NCBI RefSeq assembly: GCF_006539945.1
Contig: NZ_BJNZ01000003.1
Location: 1-64,000 of the forward strand
DNA from: Cellulosimicrobium cellulans
Lineage (GTDB): Bacteria; Actinomycetota; Actinomycetes; Actinomycetales; Cellulomonadaceae
DNA length: 64,000 nt
Direction of reading: 5' to 3'
Shown here in pieces: positions 26,155 to 34,821 of the stretch. The notes under the pieces were generated by a model that did not search any database, had not been told where the DNA came from, and saw only the letters and a program-made list of their open reading frames with translations. The position numbers and the translations under genes are program-made. Each line of letters begins with the position of its first letter. Position 1 is the stretch's first letter.

Positions 26155-26813
26155 GCGGGCGGCGAGGGCGACGCCCGGGTCGCTCGGACACGCGCGCCGA
26201 CATCCTGTCGGCCGCGCGGGACGCGTTCGCGGAGCACGGCTACGACCGCGCGACCGTCCGCGCCATCGCCACGCGGGCGGGCGTCGACGCCGCGATGGTC
26301 CACCACTGGTTCGGCACGAAGGAGAGGCTCTTCCAGGCCGCGGTCGACGTGCCCTTCGACCCGCGCGAGCTCCTCCTCGACGGCGCGCCCGACGGCGAGG
26401 CACGCCTGGGCGAGCACGTCGTCCGCACGCTCCTGCGTGCCTGGGACTCGCCGCGCGGGCGGGTCGCGCTCGCGCTCCTGCGCTCGGCGACGAGCTCCGA
26501 GCGGGCGGCGCGCATGCTGCGCGAGCTCGTGCTGGCGTGGGTCGTGCGACCCACGGTGGCGCGGAGCGAGCCGGACCCGCACCGGGCCGCGTGGCGGAGC
26601 GCGCTCATGGCGAGCCAGCTCGCCGGGCTGGTCGTCGCGCGGTACGTGCTCCGGGTCGAGCCGCTCGCGGGGGCTCCGGCGGAGACGGTGGTCGGGGCGG
26701 TCGGTCCGACGATCCAGGGCTACCTCACCGGTCCGCTCCCGGGAGCCGTGACCGAGGACTCGCGCACCGGCGGAAACGTTGAGAATTCAACTGCGAGGTA
26801 TGTTGCGCCATAG
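26151..26813 (+). CDS. TetR/AcrR family transcriptional regulator
   Basis: A 220-residue regulator. The N-terminal helix-turn-helix is clear: TRADILSAARDAFAEHGYDRATVRAIATRAGVDAAMVHHWFGTKERLF. The C-terminal TetR_C-like domain includes the RELVLAWVVRP and MASQLAGLVVARYVLRVEPLA helices typical of actinobacterial members. The GTG start overlaps the ATPase stop, so it is the third gene of the exporter operon and most likely its repressor. An inverted repeat GTTGA-N4-TCAAC lies within its 3' end. Confidence 0.92.
   Translation: MSGRRGRRPGRSDTRADILSAARDAFAEHGYDRATVRAIATRAGVDAAMVHHWFGTKERLFQAAVDVPFDPRELLLDGAPDGEARLGEHVVRTLLRAWDSPRGRVALALLRSATSSERAARMLRELVLAWVVRPTVARSEPDPHRAAWRSALMASQLAGLVVARYVLRVEPLAGAPAETVVGAVGPTIQGYLTGPLPGAVTEDSRTGGNVENSTARYVAP
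26776..26789. promoter_or_regulatory. Inverted repeat GTTGA-GAAT-TCAAC
   Basis: A perfect 5 bp inverted repeat inside the last codons of the tetR gene. It matches the core of the repeat upstream of the MFS gene (2161-2176). Possible operator; its place in a coding end is odd. Confidence 0.3.
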
Positions 26814-26833
26814 GTCGTCTGTCTGTAGGTTGA

Positions 26834-26862
26834 GCCCCGCCGGCCGAGGCTCGGCGCGGGGC
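26834..26862. terminator. Hairpin between convergent tetR and DUF6545 genes
   Basis: Outer arms GCCCCGC (26834-26840) and GCGGGGC (26856-26862), with an inner CCGA/TCGG pair. It lies in the 93 bp between convergent genes and could terminate both. Confidence 0.5.
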
Positions 26863-26906
26863 CAAGCGCGCAGGGGGAGCTTGGCGTCGAGCCACGGCGG
26901 CCCGTC

Positions 26907-27995
26907 TCAGACGCCCGCGAGGACGCGGGTCGTCCCCTCCCGGTTCGTCCGGTCGCGCAGCGCGCGCCCCAGCCGACGCAGCGCGTCGTCGTCCGCGAGG
27001 AGGGCGGACCAGTCGTCAGGATCGAGGCTCGGCGCGTCGCCCCGGGTCTTGCGGATCGCTGCGACCTGGAGCTGGTAGGCGAGGATCACCTCGCGCGGGC
27101 TCCCCGGGACGGCGATCCGCACGTGGTCCACGTCGTCGCGGCGCGAGTGGAGGGCGAGCGTGGTGAGGCCGTCGAAGATCTCGATGGTCCGGTGGTACTC
27201 GTCCACGGCGGCGCTCGACCCGCGCAGACCGCCGTCGCCCACGACCGCCCGGAGGAACGTGTGGAGGTGGCCGAGGTCGCGGCGGCGCTCGCGCGCGAAG
27301 GCGGCGGACGACGCGAGCTGGCCCACGATGCCGACGGTGAGCAGGACGGTCGCCGCGAGCACGAGGTACCGCGTGCGCAGGCCCAGGACGAGGTACGGCT
27401 CCGTGCTGCCCGGCTCGTGCTGCACCATCGCCACGAAGCTCACGACGGCCCAGGCCACGGCGACGACGGCGCCCGCCCCCGCCACGTCCATGCCCCAGCG
27501 CAGGCGCAGCGGTCGCTGCGAGCGCGTGCGCAGGCACGAGACGGCGAAGGTCGCGGTCGCCGTCACGAACGTCCCGTAGTAGAGCGCCCAGTAGCCCCAC
27601 ATGAGAGGGCGGTCGTGGACCTGCGCGTCGAGGTCGTGGGTCGTCCAGGGGCCGCTCGTCGCGGCGAGCACCACCATGGCGGCCCCGACGCCCGTGGCCG
27701 CGAGCGCCACGTGCCGGGTGCGCGGTGCCCGGCCGGTGGTGGCGCTGTACGCCCACACCCCGACGAAGAGGCAGCCGGTGACGAGCGCGACGTGCTTGGC
27801 GACCTCGTGCGTGCCGGCGGGTGCGTGCTCCTTGAGCAGGTCGGCGACCGCGGGGACCCGCAGCGCGCAGGCGACCGCGACGAAGCCCAGGCCGATCGGG
27901 AGGGCCGCGTCGGCGCGCGTGCGAGCACGCAGGCCGGTCCAGGCCGCGGCGGTGGCGAAGAGCGCCACGGCGAGGAGCTCGAGCGCGTGGCTCAC
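26907..27995 (-). CDS. DUF6545/MAB_1171c-type integral membrane protein
   Basis: A 362-residue protein. The N-terminal half has about seven hydrophobic helices (LELLAVALFATAAAWTGL to YLVLAATVLLTVGIVGQLASSAAF); the C-terminal 120 residues are a soluble domain (HLHTFLRAVVGDG, EYHRTIEIFDGLTTL, EVILAYQLQVAAI). The pattern matches MAB_1171c-type proteins with a DUF6545 C-terminal domain, widespread in actinobacteria and uncharacterised as far as I know. The GTG start at 27995 overlaps the stop of the metalloprotein gene (GTGA). Cotranscription with an XRE regulator and an ImmA/IrrE-like protein suggests a signalling module (inference). Confidence 0.78.
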   Translation of the reverse strand: MSHALELLAVALFATAAAWTGLRARTRADAALPIGLGFVAVACALRVPAVADLLKEHAPAGTHEVAKHVALVTGCLFVGVWAYSATTGRAPRTRHVALAATGVGAAMVVLAATSGPWTTHDLDAQVHDRPLMWGYWALYYGTFVTATATFAVSCLRTRSQRPLRLRWGMDVAGAGAVVAVAWAVVSFVAMVQHEPGSTEPYLVLGLRTRYLVLAATVLLTVGIVGQLASSAAFARERRRDLGHLHTFLRAVVGDGGLRGSSAAVDEYHRTIEIFDGLTTLALHSRRDDVDHVRIAVPGSPREVILAYQLQVAAIRKTRGDAPSLDPDDWSALLADDDALRRLGRALRDRTNREGTTRVLAGV

Positions 27996-28396
27996 CGGTA
28001 CAGCTCCAGGGACGTGAGACGGCGCGCCGAGCTCCCGTGCGAGGCGATCGAGATCATGAGCTCGCTCGCGAGGCGCTCGACGCGCAGCTCGTCCGGGTCC
28101 GCGTACCCGTCCCGGCACGCTCCGACGCGCGGCGCACCCGCCGTCGCCGCCGCGTCGAGCACGTGGACGAGCTCGTGCGCGACGACGTGGTCGCGGTGCT
28201 GGCCGGCGAGGGTCTGGCGGGCGTCGACGAGCACGAGGTCGCGCTCGGGGAAGGCGAGCCAGAGCCCGGTCACGCCCGGGCCGAGGTCTCCCTCGACGAC
28301 CTCGAGGGGCCGGCCGCGCACCGCCGCGACCAGGCGGCACGCCTCCTCGATGCTGCGGGCGCGGTCCAGGCCCGCGGTGCGCAGCAGGTCATCCAC
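27992..28396 (-). CDS. ImmA/IrrE-like metalloprotein
   Basis: A 134-residue protein with DHVVAHELVHVLDAAA, the HExxH-type zinc-binding motif (HELVH), preceded by a strand-rich N-terminal domain (GVTGLWLAFPERDLVLVDARQTLAGQHR). This is the core of ImmA/IrrE-type peptidases, which in known cases cleave or displace XRE repressors. A more distant third ligand may lie in ELRVERLASELM. It lies between its likely target regulator upstream and the membrane protein downstream, overlapping both genes. Confidence 0.82.
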   Translation of the reverse strand: MDDLLRTAGLDRARSIEEACRLVAAVRGRPLEVVEGDLGPGVTGLWLAFPERDLVLVDARQTLAGQHRDHVVAHELVHVLDAAATAGAPRVGACRDGYADPDELRVERLASELMISIASHGSSARRLTSLELYR

Positions 28397-28832
28397 GGTC
28401 GCCGTCCGGGACGTGCGGGGTCACGGGCGGGAGGTGCTCCAGGCGGCGCACGCGGTCGACGATCTCGATGATCGCCCGGACGTTCTCGGGCGACAGGCCC
28501 TGGGCGCGCAGCGCGAACTGCTCGACGCCCTCGTCGGCGAGCGCGGCCCGGAGCCGGTCGTCGGGGTCCTCCTCGGGGTCGACGAGGCTGCCCGTGCTGA
28601 CGTGGAAGAACGCGGCGATGCCCTCGACGACGCGCAGGCTGGGCGAGGAGCGGTGCCCGCCGCGCAGCGCGCTGAGGTAGGCCTCGTTGATCGAGTACCC
28701 GCGTTCCGTCATCCACTGGGCGGCCTCGCGGTTCGTCACGGGCCGCCCGCCGCGCCCGCGTGCGAAGAGCTCGTTGAGCCGGCGGCGGAAGACCCGCGCC
28801 GTCCGCTCGCCGGGTGCCACGTCGTCGTCCAT
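28389..28832 (-). CDS. XRE-family helix-turn-helix regulator
   Basis: A 147-residue DNA-binding protein. The HTH occupies about residues 30-80 (PVTNREAAQWMTERGYSINEAYLSALRGGHRSSPSLRVVEGIAAFFHVS). A C-terminal helical segment (QFALRAQGLSPENVRAIIEIVDRVRRLEHLP) may dimerise. I chose the ATG at 28832: a CACAAT -10-like element lies 7 nt before it and there is no ribosome site, as for other leaderless genes here. The stop overlaps the ImmA/IrrE-like start by 8 bp. It probably regulates its own three-gene unit. Confidence 0.85.
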   Translation of the reverse strand: MDDDVAPGERTARVFRRRLNELFARGRGGRPVTNREAAQWMTERGYSINEAYLSALRGGHRSSPSLRVVEGIAAFFHVSTGSLVDPEEDPDDRLRAALADEGVEQFALRAQGLSPENVRAIIEIVDRVRRLEHLPPVTPHVPDGDRG

Positions 28833-28986
28833 GGCGACGATTGTGACAGGCTGCGGCCCGGGCCGGCACGGGAGCACCACGTCGCGTCGCGCGGCGCCGC
28901 GGGCGCGGGTAGCGTTCCGGACGGGCGCGGGAACGGCCCGGCGCCCGGCGCGGGACGCGCGCAGACCATCCTCGAGGGAGCCCGAC

Positions 28987-29166
28987 ATGAGCGAGCAGAC
29001 ACCGAAGGACGAGGGGGGCCTCGGCGACCTTCTCGGCAAGGCCAAGGAGTTCCTCACCGACGACCGCATCGACGACGTCGCGGAGAAGATCAAGTCCGTC
29101 GCACCGGACTCGGTCGACCAGCACGTCGACACCCTGGCCGAGAAGGCCAAGGAGGCCAACGACTGA
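28987..29166 (+). CDS. Small helical protein, MT0933/Rv0909 antitoxin-like
   Basis: A 59-residue, acidic, strongly helical protein: LGDLLGKAKEFLTDDRIDDVAEKIKSV...DTLAEKAKEAND. The LLGKAKEFL opening resembles the MT0933-type antitoxin-like family of small actinobacterial proteins. No toxin gene adjoins it, so an antitoxin role is not supported here; a stress or structural role is as possible. A GAGGGAG ribosome site precedes the ATG and a strong terminator follows. Confidence 0.7.
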   Translation: MSEQTPKDEGGLGDLLGKAKEFLTDDRIDDVAEKIKSVAPDSVDQHVDTLAEKAKEAND

Positions 29167-29188
29167 GCTGCGGGTCGGTACGATCGAG

Positions 29189-29211
29189 GGGCGCCGTCCA
29201 CGACGGCGCCC
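29189..29211 (+). terminator. Strong terminator after the small helical gene
   Basis: A perfect 10 bp stem (29189-29198 with 29202-29211) and a 3 nt CAC loop, followed by TTCGT. It starts 23 bp after the stop codon. A TACGAT -10-like element (29179-29184) lies just before it, so a transcript for thrS could begin inside it. Confidence 0.8.
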
Positions 29212-29298
29212 TTCGTGCTGTCGGGCAGGGCCCGCCGGCCGCAGGACCTCGACCGGGCGCGCGCCGCGCGCCTCCCGCCAGCAGATCGGAGCACGGAC

Positions 29299-31326
29299 GT
29301 GTCTGACGTCGTCTCGTCACCCCTCACCATCACCCTCGACGCCGAGGAGACCACGGTGACGACGGGCACGACGGGCACGGACCTGTTCGCCGCCCGTCGC
29401 GACGTCGTCGTGATCCGGGTCAACGGCGTCCTCAGGGACCTCGACACCCCGGTCGCCGACGGCGACGTGGTCGAGGGCGTGACCATCGACTCGCCCGACG
29501 GCCTCGCGGTGCTGCGGCACTCGGCCGCGCACGTGCTCGCCCAGGCCGTCCAGCAGGTCAACCCCGACGCGAAGCTCGGCATCGGCCCGCCCATCACGGA
29601 CGGCTTCTACTACGACTTCGACGTCGAGACGCCGTTCACCCCCGAGGACCTCAAGGCCCTCGACAAGGCGATGTCCCGGATCATCCGGGAGGGCCAGACC
29701 TTCCGTCGCCGGGTCGTGACGGAGGACGAGGCGCGCGCCGAGCTCGCCCACGAGCCGTACAAGCTCGAGCTCATCGGGCTCAAGGGCGGCGCGGCCGACG
29801 ACACCGAGGGTGCGAGCGTCGAGGTCGGCGGCGGCGAGCTGACGATCTACGACAACGTGCGCGGCGCCGGGCGGGAGAGCGAGACGGTGGTCTGGAAGGA
29901 CCTGTGCCGTGGCCCGCACCTGCCGAGCACGCGCCTGATCGGCAACGGCTACCAGCTCATGCGCTCGGCGGCCGCCTACTGGCGCGGCAGCGAGAAGAAC
30001 CCCCAGCTCCAGCGCATCTACGGCACGGCGTGGCCGACGAAGGACGAGCTCAAGGCGTACCTCGACCGTCTCGCGGAGGCCGAGCGCCGCGACCACCGCC
30101 GCCTCGGCAACGAGCTCGACCTCTTCTCCTTCCCGGAGGAGATCGGCTCGGGCCTGCCGGTCTTCCACCCCAACGGCGCGACGATCCGCATGGAGATGGA
30201 GGAGTACTCGCGCAAGCGGCACGTGGAGGCGGGCTACTCGTTCGTCAGCACGCCGCACATCACCAAGGCGAACCTCTTCCAGACGTCGCGCCACCTCGAC
30301 TGGTACGCGGACGGCATGTACCCGCCCATGCACCTGGACGAGGAGCTCGACGACGAGGGCAACGTCAAGCGCGCCGGCCAGGACTACTACCTCAAGCCGA
30401 TGAACTGCCCGATGCACAACCTGGTGTTCAACTCCCGGGGCCGCTCGTACCGGGAGCTGCCACTGCGGCTGTTCGAGTTCGGCACGGTGTACCGGTACGA
30501 GAAGTCGGGCGTCGTGCACGGCCTGACCCGCGCGCGCGGTTTCACGCAGGACGACGCGCACATCTACTGCACGCGCGAGCAGATGAAGGACGAGCTGTCC
30601 ACGACGCTCACGTTCGTCCTCGACCTCCTGCGCGACTACGGCCTCGAGGACTTCTACCTCGAGCTGTCGACACGCGACCCGGAGAAGTCGGTCGGGGACG
30701 ACGCCACGTGGGAGGAGGCGACCGAGATCCTGCGCCAGGTCGCGACGGAGTCGGGCCTCGAGCTCGTCGCCGACCCGGGCGGTGCGGCGTTCTACGGCCC
30801 GAAGATCTCGGTCCAGGCGAAGGACGCGATCGGCCGCACGTGGCAGCTCTCGACGATCCAGCTCGACTTCTTCGAGCCGGAGCTGTTCGAGCTCGAGTAC
30901 ACGGCGTCCGACGGCACGCGTCAGCGCCCGGTGATGATCCACCGCGCGCTGTTCGGCTCGATCGAGCGGTTCTTCGGGATCCTCGTCGAGCACTACGCGG
31001 GCGCGTTCCCGGCGTGGCTCGCGCCCGTCCAGGTCGTCGCGGTCCCGGTCGCGGAGCCGTTCAACGACTACGTGGCCGACGTCGTCGAGCAGCTCAAGGC
31101 CCAGGGGATCCGCGCCGAGGTCGACTACTCCGACGACCGGTTCGGCAAGAAGATCCGCAACGCGAGCACGCGCAAGGTGCCGTTCGTCCTCATCGCGGGC
31201 GGCGAGGACGCGGAGGCCGGCGCCGTGTCGTTCCGGTACCGCGACGGCCGCCAGGACAACGGCGTGCCGGTCGCCGAGGCGGTCGAGCGCATCGTCACCG
31301 CCGTCCGCGACCGCGTCCAGGTCTGA
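29299..31326 (+). CDS. thrS: Threonyl-tRNA synthetase
   Basis: A 675-residue class II synthetase. Domains in order: a TGS-like N-terminal domain ([13 protein letters not shown]...[13 protein letters not shown]), the editing/alanyl-like domain ([36 protein letters not shown]), the catalytic core ([75 protein letters not shown]) and the anticodon-binding domain ([20 protein letters not shown]). The GTG at 29299, VSDVVSS, is the likely start; the upstream frame crosses the terminator. It heads the conserved actinobacterial thrS-HIT-pgsA-pimA unit. I see no T-box. Confidence 0.96.
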   Translation: MSDVVSSPLTITLDAEETTVTTGTTGTDLFAARRDVVVIRVNGVLRDLDTPVADGDVVEGVTIDSPDGLAVLRHSAAHVLAQAVQQVNPDAKLGIGPPITDGFYYDFDVETPFTPEDLKALDKAMSRIIREGQTFRRRVVTEDEARAELAHEPYKLELIGLKGGAADDTEGASVEVGGGELTIYDNVRGAGRESETVVWKDLCRGPHLPSTRLIGNGYQLMRSAAAYWRGSEKNPQLQRIYGTAWPTKDELKAYLDRLAEAERRDHRRLGNELDLFSFPEEIGSGLPVFHPNGATIRMEMEEYSRKRHVEAGYSFVSTPHITKANLFQTSRHLDWYADGMYPPMHLDEELDDEGNVKRAGQDYYLKPMNCPMHNLVFNSRGRSYRELPLRLFEFGTVYRYEKSGVVHGLTRARGFTQDDAHIYCTREQMKDELSTTLTFVLDLLRDYGLEDFYLELSTRDPEKSVGDDATWEEATEILRQVATESGLELVADPGGAAFYGPKISVQAKDAIGRTWQLSTIQLDFFEPELFELEYTASDGTRQRPVMIHRALFGSIERFFGILVEHYAGAFPAWLAPVQVVAVPVAEPFNDYVADVVEQLKAQGIRAEVDYSDDRFGKKIRNASTRKVPFVLIAGGEDAEAGAVSFRYRDGRQDNGVPVAEAVERIVTAVRDRVQV

Positions 31327-31332
31327 CGACGC

Positions 31333-31977
31333 GTGAGCGACGAGCGCACGGGGTCGCCCGGCGCGGCCGACGCGGCCGCGCCGGGCGGCGACCCCGACCA
31401 CAGGCCGGCCGTCGAGCTCCCGGACGCCCATCCGCGGTTCGACGACGGCCTCGACCGGCTCTGGACGCCGCACCGGATGGTGTACATCGGCGGCCAGGAC
31501 AAGCCCGCCGACGACTCGCGCGGTCAGTGCCCGTTCTGCCGCATCCCGGACCGGTCGGACGAGGACGGGCTGATCGTCGCGCGCGGCGAGACCGCGTACG
31601 TCGTGCTCAACCTCTACCCGTACAACCCGGGCCATCTCATGGTCGTGCCCTTCCGCCACGTGTCCGACTACACGGACCTCACGGAGGCGGAGACGGTCGA
31701 GGTCGCGCACCTCACGCAGACCGCGATGCGCGTCGTGCGCGCCGTGTCGGCGCCCGACGGGTTCAACCTCGGCATGAACCAGGGCGCGGTCGCCGGGGCC
31801 GGCATCGCCGCCCACCTGCACCAGCACGTCGTGCCGCGCTGGTCGGGCGACGCGAACTTCCTGCCGATCGTCGCGCAGACCAAGGCCGTGCCCGAGCTGC
31901 TCGCGGACACGCGGGCGCGGCTCGCCGCGGCGTGGCCGTCCGCCCGACCCGACGTCCCCGCGGAGGGAACCGCCTGA
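31333..31977 (+). CDS. HIT-family nucleotide hydrolase/phosphorylase
   Basis: A 214-residue protein. The CPFC pair (about residues 64-67) may bind zinc, and AAHLHQHVVPRW carries the histidine triad that forms the nucleotidyl intermediate. It resembles actinobacterial AP4A-phosphorylase-like proteins of the thrS-pgsA operon. The first 45 residues are Ala/Asp/Pro-rich and may be flexible. The GTG start lies 6 bp after thrS; the stop overlaps the pgsA start. Confidence 0.9.
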   Translation: MSDERTGSPGAADAAAPGGDPDHRPAVELPDAHPRFDDGLDRLWTPHRMVYIGGQDKPADDSRGQCPFCRIPDRSDEDGLIVARGETAYVVLNLYPYNPGHLMVVPFRHVSDYTDLTEAETVEVAHLTQTAMRVVRAVSAPDGFNLGMNQGAVAGAGIAAHLHQHVVPRWSGDANFLPIVAQTKAVPELLADTRARLAAAWPSARPDVPAEGTA

Positions 31978-32639
31978 TGTTCGGCCGTCTGCGCGCGCTC
32001 ACCACGCGCCTGTTCACCCCGCTCGCCGCGCTGCTGCTCCGCCTCGGCGTGAGCCCGGACGCGGTGACGGTCGCCGGTACCCTCGGCGTCGTCGTCGGCG
32101 CCCTGTGGCTCTTCCCGACGGGCCACCTGTTCGCCGGGGTCATGGTCGTCATGGTCTGCGCCTTCGCCGACGTGCTCGACGGCGTCATGGCGCGCCGCGC
32201 GGGCCGGTCGGGGCCCTGGGGCGCGTTCCTCGACTCGACGCTCGACCGGCTCGCCGACGCCGCCGTGTTCGTGGGGCTCACGCTGTGGTTCGTGCGGGCC
32301 GACGACCCGCGACTGACGCCCGACCTCGCCGCCTGGGGGACCGGCGTCGCGCTCGCGTGCCTCGCGCTCGGCGCGGTCGTGCCGTACGCGCGCGCCCGTG
32401 CGGAGAGCGTCGGCATGACCGCGCAGGTCGGGATCGCCGAGCGCGCGGACCGGCTCGTCGCCGCGCTCGTCGCCGCCGGGATCGTGGGGCTGGGGGTGCC
32501 GCCCGTCGTGCTCGTCGTCGTCCTGGGGCTGCTCGCCCTCGCGAGCGCGGTCACGGTCGTGCAGCGCGTGGCCACCGTGCGCCGCCAGGCGCTCGCCCTC
32601 GTGACCACGCGCACCGAGGAGAAGGAGGACGGTCGCTGA
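31977..32639 (+). CDS. pgsA: Phosphatidylinositol phosphate synthase (CDP-alcohol phosphatidyltransferase)
   Basis: A 220-residue membrane enzyme with about six helices. The CDP-alcohol phosphatidyltransferase motif is complete: D-G-x2-A-R-x8-G-x3-D-x3-D, beginning at DGVMARRAG and ending SGPWGAFLDSTLDR. In actinobacteria the enzyme next to the PIM genes makes phosphatidylinositol phosphate from CDP-diacylglycerol and inositol phosphate. Its position between the HIT gene and the PIM acyltransferase fits that role. Start and stop overlap both neighbours. Confidence 0.93.
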   Translation: MFGRLRALTTRLFTPLAALLLRLGVSPDAVTVAGTLGVVVGALWLFPTGHLFAGVMVVMVCAFADVLDGVMARRAGRSGPWGAFLDSTLDRLADAAVFVGLTLWFVRADDPRLTPDLAAWGTGVALACLALGAVVPYARARAESVGMTAQVGIAERADRLVAALVAAGIVGLGVPPVVLVVVLGLLALASAVTVVQRVATVRRQALALVTTRTEEKEDGR

Positions 32640-33613
32640 TGGCCCTCGACGCCGGCAAGGCGTTCACGTTCGCCTGGCGCAACGCGCGCAAGGTCCCCGA
32701 ACCGGTCCTGCGCGGGCTGTTCAGCGCGATCGCGGACATGACCTGGCTCCTGCACGGCGGGGGAGTGCGCCAGCTCGAGCGCAACCTCGCCCGGGTGCGC
32801 CCGGAGCTCTCGCCGCGCGCGCTGCGCCGGCTCTCGCGCGCGGGCATGCGCTCGTACATGCGGTACTACCGCGAGGCGTTCACCCTGCCCGCCTGGACGC
32901 CGGAGCGGGTCCGGGCCCGGGTGCGGGTCGAGGGGCTCGACAACCTCGCGACGCACCTCTCCGGCGACCGGAGCCCGGTGCTCGCGCTGTCGCACCAGGG
33001 CAACTGGGACCTGGCGGGCGCGTACGCGACCCCGAACATCGCGCCCGTGCTCACCGTCGCGGAGCGGCTGAAGCCCGACGAGCTGTTCGAGGAGTTCCTC
33101 GCGTTCCGGAACTCGATCGGGCTGGAGATCCTCGCGCTCGGCGACGGCGACGTCTTCCGCGAACTCGTCCGTGGTGCGAGCCGGCCGGGCAGGATCATCC
33201 CGCTGCTCGCCGACCGGGACCTCACCCATCGGGGCGTGGAGGTCGACCTGTTCGGCCACCGCGCGCGCGTCGCGGCGGGGCCGGCCGCGCTCGCCGTGAG
33301 CACCGGGACGCCGCTTGTCCCGGCCGGGATCCACTACGAGCGGCTCCGGGGCGCGCGACGCCGGGCGGCGGGCTCGCCGTGGGGCCTCGTCATCCGCTTC
33401 TTCCCCTGTGTGGAGATCGCGCAGGACGTCCCGCGCTCCGAGCAGGTCGCGCGGGCGACCCAGGGCTGGGTGGACGCGCTGAGCGTCGCGATCCGCGAGC
33501 ACCCCGAGGACTGGCACATGCTCCAGAAGGTGTTCGTCGACGACCTCGACCCCGCGCGCTACGCCCGGACCCGGGCCGCCGCGGGCGAGCCGGACGCGGA
33601 GCGTGCCGCATGA
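32639..33613 (+). CDS. Phosphatidylinositol mannoside acyltransferase
   Basis: A 324-residue membrane-associated acyltransferase of the lauroyl-acyltransferase superfamily. The catalytic H-x4-D motif is in LALSHQGNWDLAGAY; VFRELVRGASRPGRIIPLLADRDLTHRGVEVDLFG is a second family block. It corresponds in gene order to Rv2611c (PatA), which acylates mannose of PIM using acyl-CoA. It overlaps pgsA (TGATG) and pimA (ATGA). Confidence 0.92.
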   Translation: MALDAGKAFTFAWRNARKVPEPVLRGLFSAIADMTWLLHGGGVRQLERNLARVRPELSPRALRRLSRAGMRSYMRYYREAFTLPAWTPERVRARVRVEGLDNLATHLSGDRSPVLALSHQGNWDLAGAYATPNIAPVLTVAERLKPDELFEEFLAFRNSIGLEILALGDGDVFRELVRGASRPGRIIPLLADRDLTHRGVEVDLFGHRARVAAGPAALAVSTGTPLVPAGIHYERLRGARRRAAGSPWGLVIRFFPCVEIAQDVPRSEQVARATQGWVDALSVAIREHPEDWHMLQKVFVDDLDPARYARTRAAAGEPDAERAA

Positions 33614-34821
33614 GCCTGCGCGTGGGCATCGTGTGCCCCTACTCCTTCGACGCCCCGGGCGGGGTCCAGTTCCACGTGCGCGACCTCGCCGAGGCGCTCA
33701 TGGCCCAGGGGCACGAGGTCTCCGTGCTCGCCCCCGCCGACGACGACACGCCCGTGCCGGACTACCTGACACCCGCCGGTGGCGCGGTCCCCGTCCGGTA
33801 CAACGGCTCGGTCGCGCGCGTGACGTTCGGTCCGCGCACCGCAGGCCGGGTCCGGCGCTGGCTCGAGGCGGGCCGGTTCGACGTGCTCCACATCCACGAG
33901 CCCGTGAACCCGTCGCTGAGCATGGTCGCGCTGTGGATCGCCCAGGGCCCGATCGTCGGGACGTTCCACACGTCGATCGTGCGCTCGCGCGCGCTCCAGG
34001 TCGCGTACCCGCTCGTCCGGCAGAGCCTGGAGAAGATCGACGCCCGCATCGCCGTGTCGGAGGACGCGCGACGCACGCTCGTCGACCACCTCGGCGGGGA
34101 CGCCGTCGTCATCCCCAACGGGGTGTACGTCGACACGTTCGAGTCCGCGCCCGCGAACCCCGTGTGGCAGGGCACGCCCGACGCGCCGACCATCGGCTTC
34201 CTCGGCCGCCTGGACGAGCCGCGCAAGGGCCTCCCCGTGCTCGCCGCGGCGATCCCGGCCATCCTCGCGCAGGTCCCCGGCGCACGGTTCCTCGTCGCGG
34301 GCCGCGGCGACGACGGCCGCGAGGCCGCGATCGAGGCGCTGGGGGAGCACGCCGCGTCGGTCGAGTTCCTCGGCGGCGTGAGCGACGAGGACAAGGCGAG
34401 CATGCTCGCGTCCGTCGACCTCTACATCGCGCCCCAGACCGGGGGCGAGAGCTTCGGCATCGTGCTCGTCGAGGCGATGAGCGCCGGCGCGTGCGTGGTC
34501 GCGAGCGACCTCGGCGCGTTCCGGCGCGTGCTCGACGACGGCGCGGCCGGGGCGCTGTTCCCGGTGGGCGACCCGGACGCGCTCGCCGCCGCCGTGCTGG
34601 ACGTGCTCGCCGACCCGCCGCGACGCGACGCCTACCGTGCCCGGGCCAGCGAGTTCGTCCGGCGCTTCGACTGGTCCGCCGTGACCGCCCAGGTGCTCGC
34701 CGTCTACGAGACCGTGCTCGCGGCGTCCGAGGCGGTCATCCCGGTCCACGAGGACCCGCGCTCGCGCCGGGGCGGTCGCCTCCTGGGCCGGGCGCGTGAC
34801 GACGAGGGAGGCCGCCCGTGA
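33610..34821 (+). CDS. pimA: Phosphatidylinositol mannosyltransferase
   Basis: A 403-residue GT4 enzyme. The N-terminus LRVGIVCPYSFDAPGGVQFHVRDLAEALMAQGHEV is typical of PimA; VLHIHEPVNPSLSMVALW and GTFHTSI follow; the donor loop is GGESFGIVLVEAMSAGACVVAS. It transfers mannose from GDP-mannose to phosphatidylinositol at the inner membrane face, the first PIM step. Position after the acyltransferase matches mycobacterial Rv2610c. Confidence 0.95.
   Translation: MSLRVGIVCPYSFDAPGGVQFHVRDLAEALMAQGHEVSVLAPADDDTPVPDYLTPAGGAVPVRYNGSVARVTFGPRTAGRVRRWLEAGRFDVLHIHEPVNPSLSMVALWIAQGPIVGTFHTSIVRSRALQVAYPLVRQSLEKIDARIAVSEDARRTLVDHLGGDAVVIPNGVYVDTFESAPANPVWQGTPDAPTIGFLGRLDEPRKGLPVLAAAIPAILAQVPGARFLVAGRGDDGREAAIEALGEHAASVEFLGGVSDEDKASMLASVDLYIAPQTGGESFGIVLVEAMSAGACVVASDLGAFRRVLDDGAAGALFPVGDPDALAAAVLDVLADPPRRDAYRARASEFVRRFDWSAVTAQVLAVYETVLAASEAVIPVHEDPRSRRGGRLLGRARDDEGGRP

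Noticed and set aside
28987-29166. A full toxin-antitoxin pair around the small helical gene
   Set aside because: No candidate toxin lies next to it; the flanking genes are an XRE regulator on the other strand and thrS.
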